From Microvirga thermotolerans (GTDB lineage Bacteria; Pseudomonadota; Alphaproteobacteria; Rhizobiales; Beijerinckiaceae), in NCBI RefSeq assembly GCF_009363855.1, contig NZ_CP045423.1, positions 3,316,001-3,380,000 of the forward strand: a DNA stretch of 64,000 nucleotides. The letters run 5' to 3'. Positions 37,717-49,014 of the stretch are shown here, one piece after another (the stretch's first letter is position 1; each line of letters opens with the position of its first letter). Both the position numbers and the translations under genes were made by a program. The notes beneath the pieces are model-generated. The model saw only the letters and a list, made by a program, of their open reading frames with translations, was not told where the DNA came from and searched no databases.

Positions 37717-38361
37717 TCAGGCCCTCTTCAGGCAGCCGGCGGCGAGCTTCACGAAGGCCCGCGCCCGGTGCGAGAGCGCCCTCGGCTCCGGCAGCGACCA
37801 GTCGATGCCATGCTTTTCCTCCGACGACAGCTCGCCGAAGGTTTGCGCCAGACCGTCCGGCTGGAACATGGGATCGTAGCCGAAGCCCCGGTCGCCGCGC
37901 GGCGGCCAGACCACCTTGCCGTGGACGCGGCCCTCGAACAGCTCCTCATGCCCGTCGGGCCATGCGATCACGAGCGCCGACACGAAATGCGCCCGGCGGT
38001 CGCCCTCCGCCGTGACGCCCCGCTTCCGCAGCTCGTTCTCGACCCGCTGCATGGCCGCCCGAAAGTCCTTGTTCGGCCCCGCCCAGTCGGCCGTGAAGAG
38101 GCCGGGCGCGCCGTCGAGGGCGTCGACGCACAGGCCGGAATCGTCGGAGAGGGCCGGAAGCCCCGTCGCTCTGGCCGCCGCGTGGGCCTTGATGGCCGCG
38201 TTCTCCGCGAACATGTGGCCGGTCTCCGCCGGAACGGGCAGCCCCAGCTCCCCCGCCGAGACGGCCTCCACTCCGAAAGGCGCGAACAGCTCCTGCATTT
38301 CGCGCAGCTTGCCGGGATTGTGGGTGGCGATCACGAGCCTTCCGGAGAGGGGACGGGGCAT
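37717..38361 (-). CDS. rdgB: XTP/dITP diphosphatase (RdgB/HAM1)
   Basis: 214-residue house-cleaning enzyme that hydrolyses ITP, dITP and XTP to keep deaminated purines out of nucleic acids. Motifs: [51 protein letters not shown], and [16 protein letters not shown] 38361 has GGAGGT at good distance; an ATG five codons earlier overlaps that site. 40 bp downstream of rph. Confidence 0.95.
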   Translation of the reverse strand: MPRPLSGRLVIATHNPGKLREMQELFAPFGVEAVSAGELGLPVPAETGHMFAENAAIKAHAAARATGLPALSDDSGLCVDALDGAPGLFTADWAGPNKDFRAAMQRVENELRKRGVTAEGDRRAHFVSALVIAWPDGHEELFEGRVHGKVVWPPRGDRGFGYDPMFQPDGLAQTFGELSSEEKHGIDWSLPEPRALSHRARAFVKLAAGCLKRA

Positions 38362-38401
38362 GTCATGGACCTCCATTCGGGCGATGCGGGACGAGGCCGC
38401 G

Positions 38402-39115
38402 TCAGGCCACGGCCTTCCTCTGCAGCTCGACGAGCTGCGCGACCCCGGCCTTGGCGAGGCGCAGGAGGCTGAAGAACTCCTCCTCCGAGAACGGCTTTCC
38501 CTCCGCCGTGCCCTGGACCTCGACGAGCCCGCCGGACCCGGTGATGACGAAGTTGGCGTCGGTTTCCGCCGCGGAGTCCTCCGCGTAATCGAGGTCGAGC
38601 ACCGGCGTGCCCTGGTAGATGCCGCAGGAGATGGCCGCCACCGGCTCGCGGAGCGGGTTGATCGAGATGATCGAGCGGCTCTGCATCCAGGTGAAGCAGT
38701 CGTGCAGGGCGACCCAGGCGCCGGTGATGGAGGCGGTGCGGGTGCCGCCGTCCGCCTGGATCACGTCGCAGTCGATCACGATCTGCCGCTCGCCGATGGC
38801 GGGAAGGTTCACCACGGCGCGCAGGGAGCGGCCGATGAGGCGCTGGATCTCCTGCGTGCGGCCGGACGGCCTGCCGGCGGTGACCTCCCGGCGCGTGCGC
38901 TCGTGGGTGGCGCGGGGCAGCATGGCGTATTCGGCGGTGATCCAGCCCTTGCCGGAGCCGCGCAGCCACGGCGGGCCCTTCTCCTCGAGGGAGGCGGTGC
39001 ACAGCACCTTGGTGTTGCCGAAGGAGACGAGGCAGGAGCCTTCCGCATAGCGCGCGACGCCACGCTCCAGGCTGACGGGGCGCAGTTCGTCGGGGGCACG
39101 TTGGGAAGGGCGCAT
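38402..39115 (-). CDS. rph: Ribonuclease PH
   Basis: 237-residue phosphorolytic 3'-5' exoribonuclease that trims tRNA 3' ends. Motifs: [20 protein letters not shown], the phosphate-site region [48 protein letters not shown] and [20 protein letters not shown] 39115 begins the conserved [13 protein letters not shown]. Divergent from hrcA, a standard alphaproteobacterial pairing. Confidence 0.96.
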   Translation of the reverse strand: MRPSQRAPDELRPVSLERGVARYAEGSCLVSFGNTKVLCTASLEEKGPPWLRGSGKGWITAEYAMLPRATHERTRREVTAGRPSGRTQEIQRLIGRSLRAVVNLPAIGERQIVIDCDVIQADGGTRTASITGAWVALHDCFTWMQSRSIISINPLREPVAAISCGIYQGTPVLDLDYAEDSAAETDANFVITGSGGLVEVQGTAEGKPFSEEEFFSLLRLAKAGVAQLVELQRKAVA

Positions 39116-39297
39116 CGCTGGTCGGTCTCCATGGGACTGTGAAGCTCCGGTGGTCTTATCGGTCCTCGCGCACGACGGCAAGGAGAGCGGCGCCCGTCAT
39201 CTTCGGCAGTCCTTGCGACAAGCCTTGCGTTTGGCCCCGGCACTCTTCACATAATGAGGTTACAGCACGGACGAACCGAGGTTTGAGCGCCCCTTCG

Positions 39298-40389
39298 ATG
39301 AACCGGCAGAGCCCATCCGCACCGTTCGGCGAGATCCGCGCCATGGCCGAACTGAACGACCGCTCGCGGGAGATCTTCCGACAGATCGTCGAGAGCTATC
39401 TCGCCACGGGCGAGCCGGTCGGCTCGCGCAACCTGTCGCGCCTCCTGCCGATGACGCTCTCCCCCGCCTCGATCCGCAACGTGATGGCGGACCTGGAGGC
39501 GGCGGGCCTGATCTTCGCGCCCCATACCAGCGCCGGCCGCCTGCCGACCGAGATGGGCCTGCGCTTCTTCGTCGACGCCATGCTGGAGATCGGCGACGTG
39601 GGCCTGGAGGAGCGCGCCCGCATCGAGGCGCAGATGAAGGCGGCCGCCTCCGGCCACACGCTGGAGACGGCGCTCGCCGAGGCCTCGGCGCTCCTCTCGG
39701 GCATGTCGCGCGGCGCGGGCGTGGTCGTCACGTCCAAGTCGAACGCGCGCCTCAGGCACATCGAGTTCGTGCGGCTCGACCCGGCCCGCGCCCTCGTCGT
39801 GCTGGTGGGCGAGGACGGCTCGGTCGAGAACCGCCTGCTCGACCTGCCCGCGGGCCTGCCCGCCAGCGCCCTCACGGAGGCGGGCAACTTCCTGAACGCC
39901 CGCATCCGCGGCAAGACCCTCGCCGACCTCAAGCAGGAGATCGCCGCCCGCCGCAGCGACATGGAGCGCGAGCTCGACGCGCTCACCGCCCGGCTGGTCG
40001 AGGCGGGGCTCGCCACCACCGTCGGCGCGGCGGACACCCGCCAGCTCATCGTGCGCGGGCAGGCCAACCTGCTGGAGGACCTGAAGGCCGCCGAGGACCT
40101 CGAGCGCATCCGCCTGCTGTTCGAGGACCTGGAAACCCAGACCGACGTGATCGACCTGCTCACCCGGGCCGAGAACGGCGAGGGCGTGCGCATCTTCATC
40201 GGTTCGGAGAACAAGCTCTTCTCTCTCTCCGGCTCGTCGATGATCGCGGCCCCGTTCCGGGACGGAAGCCAGAAGATCGTCGGCGTGCTCGGCGTCATCG
40301 GCCCGACTCGGCTCAACTACGCGCGCATCGTGCCGATGGTGGACTACACGGCGCGGGTCATCTCCCGGATCCTGGAGAAGGGCCGCTGA
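39298..40389 (+). CDS. hrcA: Heat-inducible transcription repressor HrcA
   Basis: 363 residues. HrcA represses groESL (and in some bacteria dnaK) by binding CIRCE. The N-terminal winged helix is clear: [53 protein letters not shown]. The C-terminal GAF-like domain ends MIAAPFRDG...[23 protein letters not shown] see no CIRCE element in this window; dnaK here has an RpoH-type promoter, so HrcA probably acts on groESL elsewhere. Confidence 0.96.
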   Translation: MNRQSPSAPFGEIRAMAELNDRSREIFRQIVESYLATGEPVGSRNLSRLLPMTLSPASIRNVMADLEAAGLIFAPHTSAGRLPTEMGLRFFVDAMLEIGDVGLEERARIEAQMKAAASGHTLETALAEASALLSGMSRGAGVVVTSKSNARLRHIEFVRLDPARALVVLVGEDGSVENRLLDLPAGLPASALTEAGNFLNARIRGKTLADLKQEIAARRSDMERELDALTARLVEAGLATTVGAADTRQLIVRGQANLLEDLKAAEDLERIRLLFEDLETQTDVIDLLTRAENGEGVRIFIGSENKLFSLSGSSMIAAPFRDGSQKIVGVLGVIGPTRLNYARIVPMVDYTARVISRILEKGR

Positions 40390-40427
40390 GGAGGCCGCCG
40401 CTCCGCGCGGCGCAGGCCCGGCGGCGC

Positions 40428-40922
40428 TCACAGCATCAGCTGCATCAGCAGGAGGTCGAGGGGGCGGCCGAACTTCCAGCCGACCTCCCTCAGGCGCCCG
40501 GCCTCCACGAAGCCGAGGCCGGCATGCAGGCGCACGGACGCCTCGTTGGGCAGGCCGATGCCGGCGACCATCACGTGCCGGCCCTGGGCCTTCGCTTCCG
40601 CGATCAGGGCCCGCATGAGGGCGCGGGCGATCCCGCGCCCCTGCCGGTCCTGCCGCACATAGATCGAGTTCTCGACGGTGCGGTCGTAACCCTCCCCCGT
40701 CCGGAACGGCCCGTAGGACGCATATCCCACCGCCTCGCCGCCCTCGTCGGCCACCAGGACGGGAAACCCCATCGCCAGGCGCCCTTCGAACCAGGCCTTG
40801 CGCTCGGCGAGATCCGCCGGCTGGAGCCGCCAGATCGACAGGGTGTTGAGGATGTGGTGGTTGTGAAGGGCGAGGATGGCCGGAAGATCGGCCTCCCCGG
40901 CGGGCCTGACTGTCGTCGTCAT
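40428..40922 (-). CDS. GNAT acetyltransferase, phosphinothricin-acetyltransferase-like
   Basis: 164 residues: VRPAGEADLPAILALHNHH, YASYGPFR, the PAT-type strand TVENSIYVRQDRQGRGIARALM (acetyl-CoA motif), VAGIGLPNEASVRLHAGLGF and VGWKFGRPLDLLLMQ. This pattern is shared by Pat/MddA/YncA enzymes that acetylate phosphinothricin, methionine sulfoximine and similar amino acids. Convergent with hrcA. Confidence 0.88.
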   Translation of the reverse strand: MTTTVRPAGEADLPAILALHNHHILNTLSIWRLQPADLAERKAWFEGRLAMGFPVLVADEGGEAVGYASYGPFRTGEGYDRTVENSIYVRQDRQGRGIARALMRALIAEAKAQGRHVMVAGIGLPNEASVRLHAGLGFVEAGRLREVGWKFGRPLDLLLMQLML

Positions 40923-41164
40923 GGATCGCGGCTCCCGGTCGGGCCGGGGCAAGGCGCCCGGCCCTGGACCGTCTCCTTCTACCATTCCCGTCCGCCCCCG
41001 GCCCGGCGCTGGGTCGGGGGCGGCGCCTCATTTTTGGGCATTCCCGCCCAAATATCGGCGTTCCGCCCCTCTCCGGCCCGCCGCGCGACACCGACTTCCC
41101 TTGGCTTTGAGGGGCGGGGCTGCTAAGGCCCTGCCGAACCAGACTGGCGCTTTCGCAACCTTAG

Positions 41165-42970
<1,806 letters not shown>

Positions 42971-43017
42971 CGGACCGCCGCGGGCGCCCCGTTTCCCCGT
43001 CCGGAGCGGCCTTTCCG

Positions 43018-43290
43018 CTACTGCAGAAGGTCGAAGGGATTGTCGAGGCCGTCGATGCGGGGCGCCTCCATCACGTCCTCGAGGGACATGGACAGGAGGA
43101 CGCGGCCTGCCGGATCGACCACGTCGAGAGCCCAGCCCTCCAGATCGAAATCGGCGGCATTGCGGTCGAGGAAGGTTTCGCGGATCGCGTTGACGGCCTC
43201 CCCGTGGGCCTGGTCGAGGCTTGCGACCTCGACCCCGTCCAGGTCGGTAAAATAGCTCTCACCATTCGACAGATTGAAATAGCAACGCAT
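43018..43290 (-). CDS. DUF6894 family small protein
   Basis: 90 residues with the pattern of a family common in Methylobacterium/Microvirga: RCYFNLSNGESYFTDLDGVE, a helix with EAVNAIRETFLDR, and a final beta segment WALDVVDPAGRVLLSM. The function is unknown. Acidic C-terminus. It is followed closely upstream (25 bp) by the PAS gene on the same strand and may be co-transcribed with it. Confidence 0.8.
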   Translation of the reverse strand: MRCYFNLSNGESYFTDLDGVEVASLDQAHGEAVNAIRETFLDRNAADFDLEGWALDVVDPAGRVLLSMSLEDVMEAPRIDGLDNPFDLLQ

Positions 43291-43315
43291 CGAACACCTC
43301 GATCGGGATACGTAC

Positions 43316-43924
43316 CTACGGTGGGGAGCGCCTGAGCCCCCGCGGCTCCGCCCGCTCCTGCGCCTTCCCGCCCGGCCGGCCCGGGACCGCGAGGGCCCGC
43401 AGGTCGACGAGCACGCTCACGGCGCCGACGAGCGCGTCGGCGGCGTTCCGCAGCGGGGTCGTGAAGGGCAGGACGCGCACCCGCGTGCCGTCCGGCCGCT
43501 CCATCACGACCTCGACGTTGCGGATCTCGCGGTTCTCGCGCAGCGCCACCGCCATCGGGCTCTGCCCGTGCGGGAGCGGCGAACCGTCCGGCCGGAACAG
43601 GCGCCATGCCCCGCTCCACCGGTCCCGCCCGAGAGCGGGTCTCCTCCCCCAAAGCGACACCGCTGCCTCGTTATAGAAGACGATGAAGCCCTCCGCGTCG
43701 GTCGCATAGACGGACATCGGCAGCGCTTCGAGAAGCGTGGCGCCGTCGGGCTCGAAGAACGCCGAGGTCCTGAAGCATTGCGCGATGCGCCGAAGCCCGG
43801 CGAGCCTGCGCGCGAGATCGGGGTCTTGCCGTCGGTGCAAGACGAGGTTGAGCAGCACCTGCCGGACGTGCCGGCGAACGGCGTGGGATTGCGCTGCGGC
43901 GCTCCTGTCGACTTCTGCGTCCAT
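43316..43924 (-). CDS. PAS-domain protein without output domain
   Basis: 202 residues. An N-terminal helical, His/Arg-rich part (1-55) is followed by one PAS fold: ALPMSVYATDAEGFIVFYNE, AAVSLWGRRPALGRDRW, a loop GSPLPHGQSPMAVALRENRE, and VVMERPDGTRVRVLPFTTPL ending GAVSVLVDL. No kinase, GGDEF or EAL domain follows, so it must act through a partner or the sensing domain is stand-alone. AAGGAGGT is ideally placed before ATG 43924. Confidence 0.85.
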   Translation of the reverse strand: MDAEVDRSAAAQSHAVRRHVRQVLLNLVLHRRQDPDLARRLAGLRRIAQCFRTSAFFEPDGATLLEALPMSVYATDAEGFIVFYNEAAVSLWGRRPALGRDRWSGAWRLFRPDGSPLPHGQSPMAVALRENREIRNVEVVMERPDGTRVRVLPFTTPLRNAADALVGAVSVLVDLRALAVPGRPGGKAQERAEPRGLRRSPP

Positions 43925-44304
43925 CAGCCACCTCCTTCGGCATAAGGCCGGGCGCACTGATACGCTCACAACATACGCAGACGATAAACTCGGCCGTCAG
44001 GACGAGGGCGCGGATTAGCGGGCTGGACTGTGGCGACATCATGGCTGGAGCGGCGGCATCCGCCTCCCTCTTTTGCGCCGTATCGCCTATCCGCATTTGC
44101 CCTTTTCACGCACGGCACGGCGCGCGGAACCGACCCTGCGGGGACGAGTTCACCCCTGGAACCGCGCGCTCGCACTCCGCCGGTCCCGCAAGGCGGGACC
44201 GCCCTCCCGCGTCTCGAACCCGGCCGGAGGGATCGACCATCGGAAATCCGCACCCGACGCGAACTGCCATGACAGTGACTTCCATTCCTTCCGAAGGACG
44301 TTCC
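43925..44304. other. Divergent intergenic region, no gene
   Basis: 380 bp between the PAS gene and the MFS gene. An open frame runs into the MFS gene from 44041, but its Pro/Arg-rich translation is not protein-like. A hairpin CGGTCCCGC-AAG-GCGGGACCG (44181-44201) resembles the GCAAG-centred palindromes elsewhere in the window. No clear promoter. Confidence 0.5.
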
Positions 44305-45543
44305 ATGTCCGCTTCCCTGCGCAGCGTCCTCCCCACCCTGCTCGCGCTGCTCCTCGGCTACGGCCTCATGCAGATGGGCAACACCCTGCAGGGGACGCTC
44401 CTGAGCATCCGCGGAAGCCTCGAGGGATTCTCGCCCACGGCCATCGGCGCGGTGGGCGCCGCCTTCTGGGCGGGCATCGTGTTCGGCTCGCTTTGGGCGG
44501 GACGCGTGATCGCGCTGGTGGGACACACCCGCACCTTCGCGGCGCTTGCCGCGGTCGCCTCCTTCACGGCGCTGCTTCACCTCCTCGTCGTCCATCCGGT
44601 GGTGTGGATCGCCGCACGGGCCCTGACCGGCTTCTGCTTCGCCGGGCTCTTCATGGTGGTGGAGAGCTGGCTCAACGGCTCCGCGAGCGGAAGGACGCGC
44701 GGCCAGATCCTCAGCCTCTACGGCATGACCGGCCTCGTCGCGGGAATCGGCGGGCAGCTTCTCCTGCCCGCAGGCGATCCGGCGGGCTTCCGCCTCTTCT
44801 GCGTCGTGTCGATGATCGTCTCCCTGGCGCTCGTGCCCACCGCCCTGTCCCGCGCGTCGGCTCCCGCCCTTGCGGCGGGCGAGACCGGAATCGACCTGCG
44901 CCGCCTCTACCGCCAGTCGCCCTTCGGCCTGGTGGCGGCCTTCCTCTGCGGAGTCACGAGCGCGTCCTTCTTCGCCCTCGGTCCCCTGTTCGCGCGGGAG
45001 GCGGGGCTCGACACGGGCGGCATCGCGGTCTTCATGGCCTGCGGAACGCTGGGCGGCTTCGCCATGACATGGCCGCTGGGCTGGCTCTCCGACCGGATGG
45101 ACCGGCGCCTCGTGATCATCGCGGCGGCGGGCGCCGCGGCGGCGATCCTGCTCGCCCTCCTCACCTTCGTGCCCGACAGGCCTCCGGCCTGGGTGCTCTA
45201 CATCTGCGTCGCGATCTTCGGCGGCAGCGTCATTCCCACCTACAGCATCGTCACCGCCCACGTGAACGACATGGTGAGGCCGGGCGAGTTCGTGGCCGCC
45301 TCCGGAGGGCTGCTGATCGTGCTCGGGACGGGTTCGACGGCGGGCCCCGTTCTCGCGGGCATGGCCATGTCGCAGTTCGGTCCGCGCGGCCTCGCCTACA
45401 CGACCATCGTCGCCCAGGTCCTCATCGCGGCATGGGGCGTCTACCGCATCCGCCGGCGCGCCGCGCCGCCGGAAGCGCAGAAGGAATCCTTCACGCCGGA
45501 GCCCGCCGTGCCCGTGGGAACGGAGCTGGTGTCCCACCCATGA
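44305..45543 (+). CDS. MFS transporter (YcaD/UMF-like)
   Basis: 412 residues with about twelve membrane helices: ALLLGYGLMQMGNTLQGTLL (helix 1), the MFS loop G-x-L/W-x-GRVIALVGHTRTF, ALTGFCFAGLFMVVESWLNG (a signature of YcaD-like exporters) and a second half starting SPFGLVAAFLCGV. The substrate is unknown. GAAGGA precedes ATG 44305; the N-terminal extension possible in this frame is not conserved-looking. It ends 16 bp before the convergent arsC. Confidence 0.9.
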   Translation: MSASLRSVLPTLLALLLGYGLMQMGNTLQGTLLSIRGSLEGFSPTAIGAVGAAFWAGIVFGSLWAGRVIALVGHTRTFAALAAVASFTALLHLLVVHPVVWIAARALTGFCFAGLFMVVESWLNGSASGRTRGQILSLYGMTGLVAGIGGQLLLPAGDPAGFRLFCVVSMIVSLALVPTALSRASAPALAAGETGIDLRRLYRQSPFGLVAAFLCGVTSASFFALGPLFAREAGLDTGGIAVFMACGTLGGFAMTWPLGWLSDRMDRRLVIIAAAGAAAAILLALLTFVPDRPPAWVLYICVAIFGGSVIPTYSIVTAHVNDMVRPGEFVAASGGLLIVLGTGSTAGPVLAGMAMSQFGPRGLAYTTIVAQVLIAAWGVYRIRRRAAPPEAQKESFTPEPAVPVGTELVSHP

Positions 45544-45559
45544 CGCGCGCCGGATGCGC

Positions 45560-45988
45560 TCACGCCGTCGAGGCGCGCCGCCCCGCGGCGTCGATCACGA
45601 TCTCGCCGCTCTCTTTCCTGAACTCGCCCTGCTGCGGCGCGGGCAGGATGTCGAGCACGGCCTCCGAAGGCCGGCACAGGCGGACGCCGAGGGGCGTCAC
45701 CACGATCGGCCGCTCGATGAGGATGGGATGGGCCGTCATCGCGTCGAGGAGATCGTCGTCGGTGACGCCCGGGCGGTCGAGGCCGAGCTCCTGGAACGGC
45801 GTGCCCTTCCTGCGGACCAGATCGCGGACGGGAATCCCCATCCGGTGGACGAGCTGCCGCAGGAGCAGACGGGTCGGCGGGGACTTCAGGTACTGGATGA
45901 TGTGCGGCTCGATGCCCGCGTTGCGGATGAGCCCGAGCGTGTTGCGCGAGGTGCCGCAATCGGGATTGTGATAGATGATGACGTCCAT
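45560..45988 (-). CDS. arsC: Arsenate reductase, glutaredoxin-coupled (ArsC)
   Basis: 142-residue thioredoxin-fold reductase. Active-site Cys11 in IYHNPDCGTSRNTLG (the family usually has CSxSR; here CGTSR), then RDLVRRKGTPFQELGLDR and RPIVVTPLGVRLCRPSE. It uses glutathione/glutaredoxin to reduce arsenate to arsenite. No arsR, arsB or acr3 is next to it, so it may serve with a remote pump; the neighbouring MFS gene is convergent. Confidence 0.93.
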   Translation of the reverse strand: MDVIIYHNPDCGTSRNTLGLIRNAGIEPHIIQYLKSPPTRLLLRQLVHRMGIPVRDLVRRKGTPFQELGLDRPGVTDDDLLDAMTAHPILIERPIVVTPLGVRLCRPSEAVLDILPAPQQGEFRKESGEIVIDAAGRRASTA

Positions 45989-46066
45989 GGCGGTGTCCGG
46001 ATGGATGACGGAGGATCGAAGCATCGCCCAAGATAGATCGGCGACGGCTTCCGGCAAACGCCGCGC

Positions 46067-46705
46067 TCAGCGCGCCGCCGCGCGGCACGCGCTCGCCGGC
46101 TCGCGCCGCAGGCCCGCGAGAGCCTCCGCTGCCAATGCTCCATAGACGGCCGGCGCATCGGCCCTGGCGAGGGACAGTTCGAGGAGCCATTCCTCGGAGA
46201 GAGGAACGATGACGGTATCCAGGGTCACCTCGCGGGAAGCGCCAGGGAGGTTGGCGTCCGTCCACGTGGCCGTCCAGCGCTTGGCGCCGGACGGCATGGG
46301 AACCAGAGTCGCCGACTGGGCAGGGCGGCCGAAGAGGCTCTCGTGATCCCGCTGCAGCAGCGCCGCATCGCGGCTCGCGAGATCCGGCTGCGGCATGTCC
46401 TCCACGTCGCGCGCCGGGCGCAGGACCGCCTCCAGGGCGGTGCCGTCCGGCGCGCTGAGAAGCGCATGCCCGTCGTCCTGCACCGTCACGCGCCAGACGC
46501 GCGGCAGGGCGAACGTCACGCAGAGATTCCCGATGCGGTGCGCGATGCGGGTGCGGTCCGCCAGGGGGTCGAACCGCGCGGAGACGGCCGGGCCCGAATC
46601 GCCCTGGAGCCGCAGGGACGCCTCTCCCGGCAGTACCGCCGCGCAGAGGAACACGGCGGCCAGGGCCGTCGCCTGAAACCGGGCCGGTGGCAACCGCAGC
46701 GGCAT
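46067..46705 (-). CDS. Exported protein of unknown function
   Basis: 212 residues: signal peptide about 1-31 (FQATALAAVFLCAAVLPGEA), then a mostly beta domain with NLCVTFALPRVWRVTVQDDG, SAPDGTALEAVLRP, KRWTATWTDANLPGASREVT and a C-terminal helix. I recognise no named family. GGAG precedes ATG 46705. It is divergent from a lytic transglycosylase gene, 153 bp apart. Confidence 0.7.
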   Translation of the reverse strand: MPLRLPPARFQATALAAVFLCAAVLPGEASLRLQGDSGPAVSARFDPLADRTRIAHRIGNLCVTFALPRVWRVTVQDDGHALLSAPDGTALEAVLRPARDVEDMPQPDLASRDAALLQRDHESLFGRPAQSATLVPMPSGAKRWTATWTDANLPGASREVTLDTVIVPLSEEWLLELSLARADAPAVYGALAAEALAGLRREPASACRAAAR

Positions 46706-46858
46706 GGCAATCTCCGAACGAAAACGTGACGGAACCGTCATGACGGAAACGCCCGAGGGAGCGTCCGGTTGCGCAACCGTCCTCTTGAGTTGTCCCGATC
46801 AGGCCCTACGTCGCTGGAACCTTGGCAAAGCAAACTTGGCAAAATTTGGAGAAATGCG

Positions 46859-47695
46859 ATGTCGGCCACGTTGCGCCTATCGATCCTCGTCGCAGGGCTT
46901 CTGGCGGCAGGGCACGTTTCCGCGGCCACCTGCCGCGACCCCGCCGGCTTCGAGAAGTGGCTCGGCGACATCCGCCAGGAGGCGATCCGGCAGGGAATAT
47001 CGGCGGAGGCGGTGGAGGCGGGCCTCGCGGGAGTCACGTTCGATCCCGGCGTGATCCGCAAGGATCGCGGGCAGGGCGTCTTCAAGCAGAGCTTCGAGCA
47101 GTTCGCCGGGCGCATGGTTTCGCCCTACCGCCTGAAGACGGGCGCCGCGCTGCTGCGCAAGCATGCGGGCACGCTCGCGCGCATCGAGCAGCAGTTCGGC
47201 GTGCCGGGTCCGGTGCTGGTGGCGATCTGGGGGCTGGAGAGCGATTTCGGCGCGGTGAAGGGCAACATGGCCACCATCCGCTCCGTGGCGACCCTCGCCT
47301 ATGACTGCCGCCGGACGGACATGTTCCAGGCCCAGCTCTTCGACGCCCTGCGGATCGTGGACCGGGGCGACCTGCGGCCAGGCGAGATGCGCGGCGCCTG
47401 GGCGGGCGAACTGGGACAGACCCAGTTCATGCCCTCGTCCTACGTGAAGTACGCCGTCGACTTCGACGGCGACGGCCGGGCGGACCTGCTCCACAGCCCG
47501 GCCGACGTGCTGGCCTCGACCGCCAACTACCTCAAGGGCCATGGCTGGGTGCGCGGCGCGGACTGGTCGCCCGGCGCACCCAACTTCGCGGTGCTGAAGG
47601 AATGGAACAAGTCGCAGGTCTATTCGCAGACCGTGGCCTATTTCGCCGGCAGGCTCGCCGGCCGTGACATGGCCGTCGAGGACGCGGGCCAATAG
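46859..47695 (+). CDS. Lytic murein transglycosylase (MltB-like, SLT_2)
   Basis: 278 residues: signal peptide (LSILVAGLLAAGHVSA), then the MltB fold. Catalytic Glu127 sits in AIWGLESDFGAVKG; other blocks are RKDRGQGVFKQSFEQF, GELGQTQFMPSSYVKYAVDF and DGDGRADLLHSPADVLASTA, split by a calcium-loop-like DFDGDGRAD. It cleaves the glycan strand of peptidoglycan with 1,6-anhydro product. No C-terminal peptidoglycan-binding domain is present. GGAGAAA precedes ATG 46859. Confidence 0.92.
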   Translation: MSATLRLSILVAGLLAAGHVSAATCRDPAGFEKWLGDIRQEAIRQGISAEAVEAGLAGVTFDPGVIRKDRGQGVFKQSFEQFAGRMVSPYRLKTGAALLRKHAGTLARIEQQFGVPGPVLVAIWGLESDFGAVKGNMATIRSVATLAYDCRRTDMFQAQLFDALRIVDRGDLRPGEMRGAWAGELGQTQFMPSSYVKYAVDFDGDGRADLLHSPADVLASTANYLKGHGWVRGADWSPGAPNFAVLKEWNKSQVYSQTVAYFAGRLAGRDMAVEDAGQ

Positions 47696-47702
47696 CGCAG
47701 GA

Positions 47703-47726
47703 GCGGCGGGCGCAGGCGCCCGCCGC
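47703..47726. terminator. Bidirectional hairpin between mltB-like gene and dctP-like gene
   Basis: Perfect 11-bp arms GCGGCGGGCGC / GCGCCCGCCGC separated by AG, between convergent genes. Very stable; no U-run. Confidence 0.6.
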
Positions 47727-47747
47727 CATGTCCCGCCCCTGCGAATC

Positions 47748-48836
47748 TCATCCCCGCGAGCGGGCGCGGATCATGAAGTTGTCGTAGGCGTATTCCGCCA
47801 CCTGGAACCAGAGATATTCCTCGCCGCGGAAGGCCTTGTAGCTGTCGTAGAGCTTCTTGAAGGCCGGGTTCGAGGCGCTGAGCTCGTCGTAGATCTCATG
47901 GGCGGCCTTGTAGGCGGATTCCATGATCTCCTGCGGGAAGGGGCGCAGCTGCGCGCCCGCCCCGATCAGGCGGCGCAGGGCGGCCGGATTGCGGGCGTCG
48001 TACTTGGCCTGCGTGTCCACGTTGGCATAGCCCGCCGCGGCCTGCAGGGCGGCCTGATAGGACTTCGGCAGGGAGTTCCACTTCTCGAGGTTGATGAAGA
48101 AGTGGATGGCCGGGCCGCCCTCCCAGAAGCCGGGATAGTAATAGTAGGGCGCGACCTTGTTCAGGCCGAGCTTCTCGTCGTCGTAAGGCGCCACCCACTC
48201 GGCAGCGTCGATGGTGCCGCGCTCGAGCGACGGATAGAGATCCCCGCCCGCGATCTGCTGCGGCACGACCCCGAGCTTCGCCATGATCTGCCCGGCGAGG
48301 CCGGCGATGCGCATCTTGAGGCCGCTCAGGTCCTGGACCGTCTTGATCTCCTTGCGGAACCAGCCGCCCATCTGGGCGCCCGTGTTGCCGGCCGGCAGAG
48401 CGAAGAGGTTGTACCTGGCGTAGAACTCGTTCAGCAGCCCGTTGCCGTCGCCGTGGTAGAGCCAGGCGTTGGTCTGGCGCGAGTTGAGGCCGAAGGGCAG
48501 GTTCGTGCCGATGGCGAAGGTCGGGTCCTTGCCGACATAGTAGTAGGAGCAGGTGTGGGCCATCTCCACGGTGCCGTTGCCGACCGCGTCGGCCGCCTGC
48601 GGCGTGCCGACGATCTCGCCCGGTGCGAAGGGCTGGATCTGGAACTTGCCGTCCGTCGCCTCCGACACGTACTTCGCCAGCAGCTCGCCGCCGCCGAACA
48701 GGGTGTCGAGCGACTTCGGGAAGCCCGAGGTCAGCCGCCAGCGGATCTCGGGAGAAGACTGGGCAATCGCCGGCATGGCGACCGATCCGGCGGCCGCGCC
48801 CACCGTGGCGGCCTGGAGAAAAGTGCGACGCTTCAT
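47748..48836 (-). CDS. TRAP transporter substrate-binding protein (DctP family), orphan
   Basis: 362 residues: Tat-type signal (KRRTFLQAATVGAAAGSVAM, cleavage after AIA), then the DctP fold: EIRWRLTSGFPKSLDTLFGG, the selectivity region KTVQDLSGLKMRIAG with its conserved Arg, GGDLYPSLERGTIDAAEWV and YYYYPGFWEGGP, a pattern seen in mannitol/keto-acid/lactate-binding members. No DctQ or DctM membrane genes are nearby, so it either uses remote membrane partners or is regulated separately. Confidence 0.9.
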   Translation of the reverse strand: MKRRTFLQAATVGAAAGSVAMPAIAQSSPEIRWRLTSGFPKSLDTLFGGGELLAKYVSEATDGKFQIQPFAPGEIVGTPQAADAVGNGTVEMAHTCSYYYVGKDPTFAIGTNLPFGLNSRQTNAWLYHGDGNGLLNEFYARYNLFALPAGNTGAQMGGWFRKEIKTVQDLSGLKMRIAGLAGQIMAKLGVVPQQIAGGDLYPSLERGTIDAAEWVAPYDDEKLGLNKVAPYYYYPGFWEGGPAIHFFINLEKWNSLPKSYQAALQAAAGYANVDTQAKYDARNPAALRRLIGAGAQLRPFPQEIMESAYKAAHEIYDELSASNPAFKKLYDSYKAFRGEEYLWFQVAEYAYDNFMIRARSRG

Positions 48837-49014
48837 CGAGGACCCTTTCGGAACATGTTGCAGGCCCGCCCCGGCACGAAAAAACGTTGCGGGAAACGGG
48901 CACGAAACGCACGAGTTTGCCTTTTGGCGTCTTAGCGGGCGTCGCGGCAGGAAGCATGCCCCTGCAGAGCAGGGTCTTCATGCGTGCAGCGCATGAGTCC
49001 GAAGGCCGGCGAAC

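Noticed and set aside
39200-39297. Possible CIRCE element before hrcA (GGCACTC ... AGCAC)
   Set aside because: The arms do not form the required TTAGCACTC-N9-GAGTGCTAA symmetry.
44120-44150. Fourth EcfG-like promoter (GGAAC-N16-AGTT) upstream of the MFS gene
   Set aside because: The -10 element deviates from CGTT and the distance to the start codon is over 150 bases, so chance is the better explanation.
44041-44304. N-terminal extension of the MFS gene
   Set aside because: Its translation is Pro/Arg/His-rich and unlike a transporter start; ATG 44305 has a good ribosome-binding site directly before helix 1.
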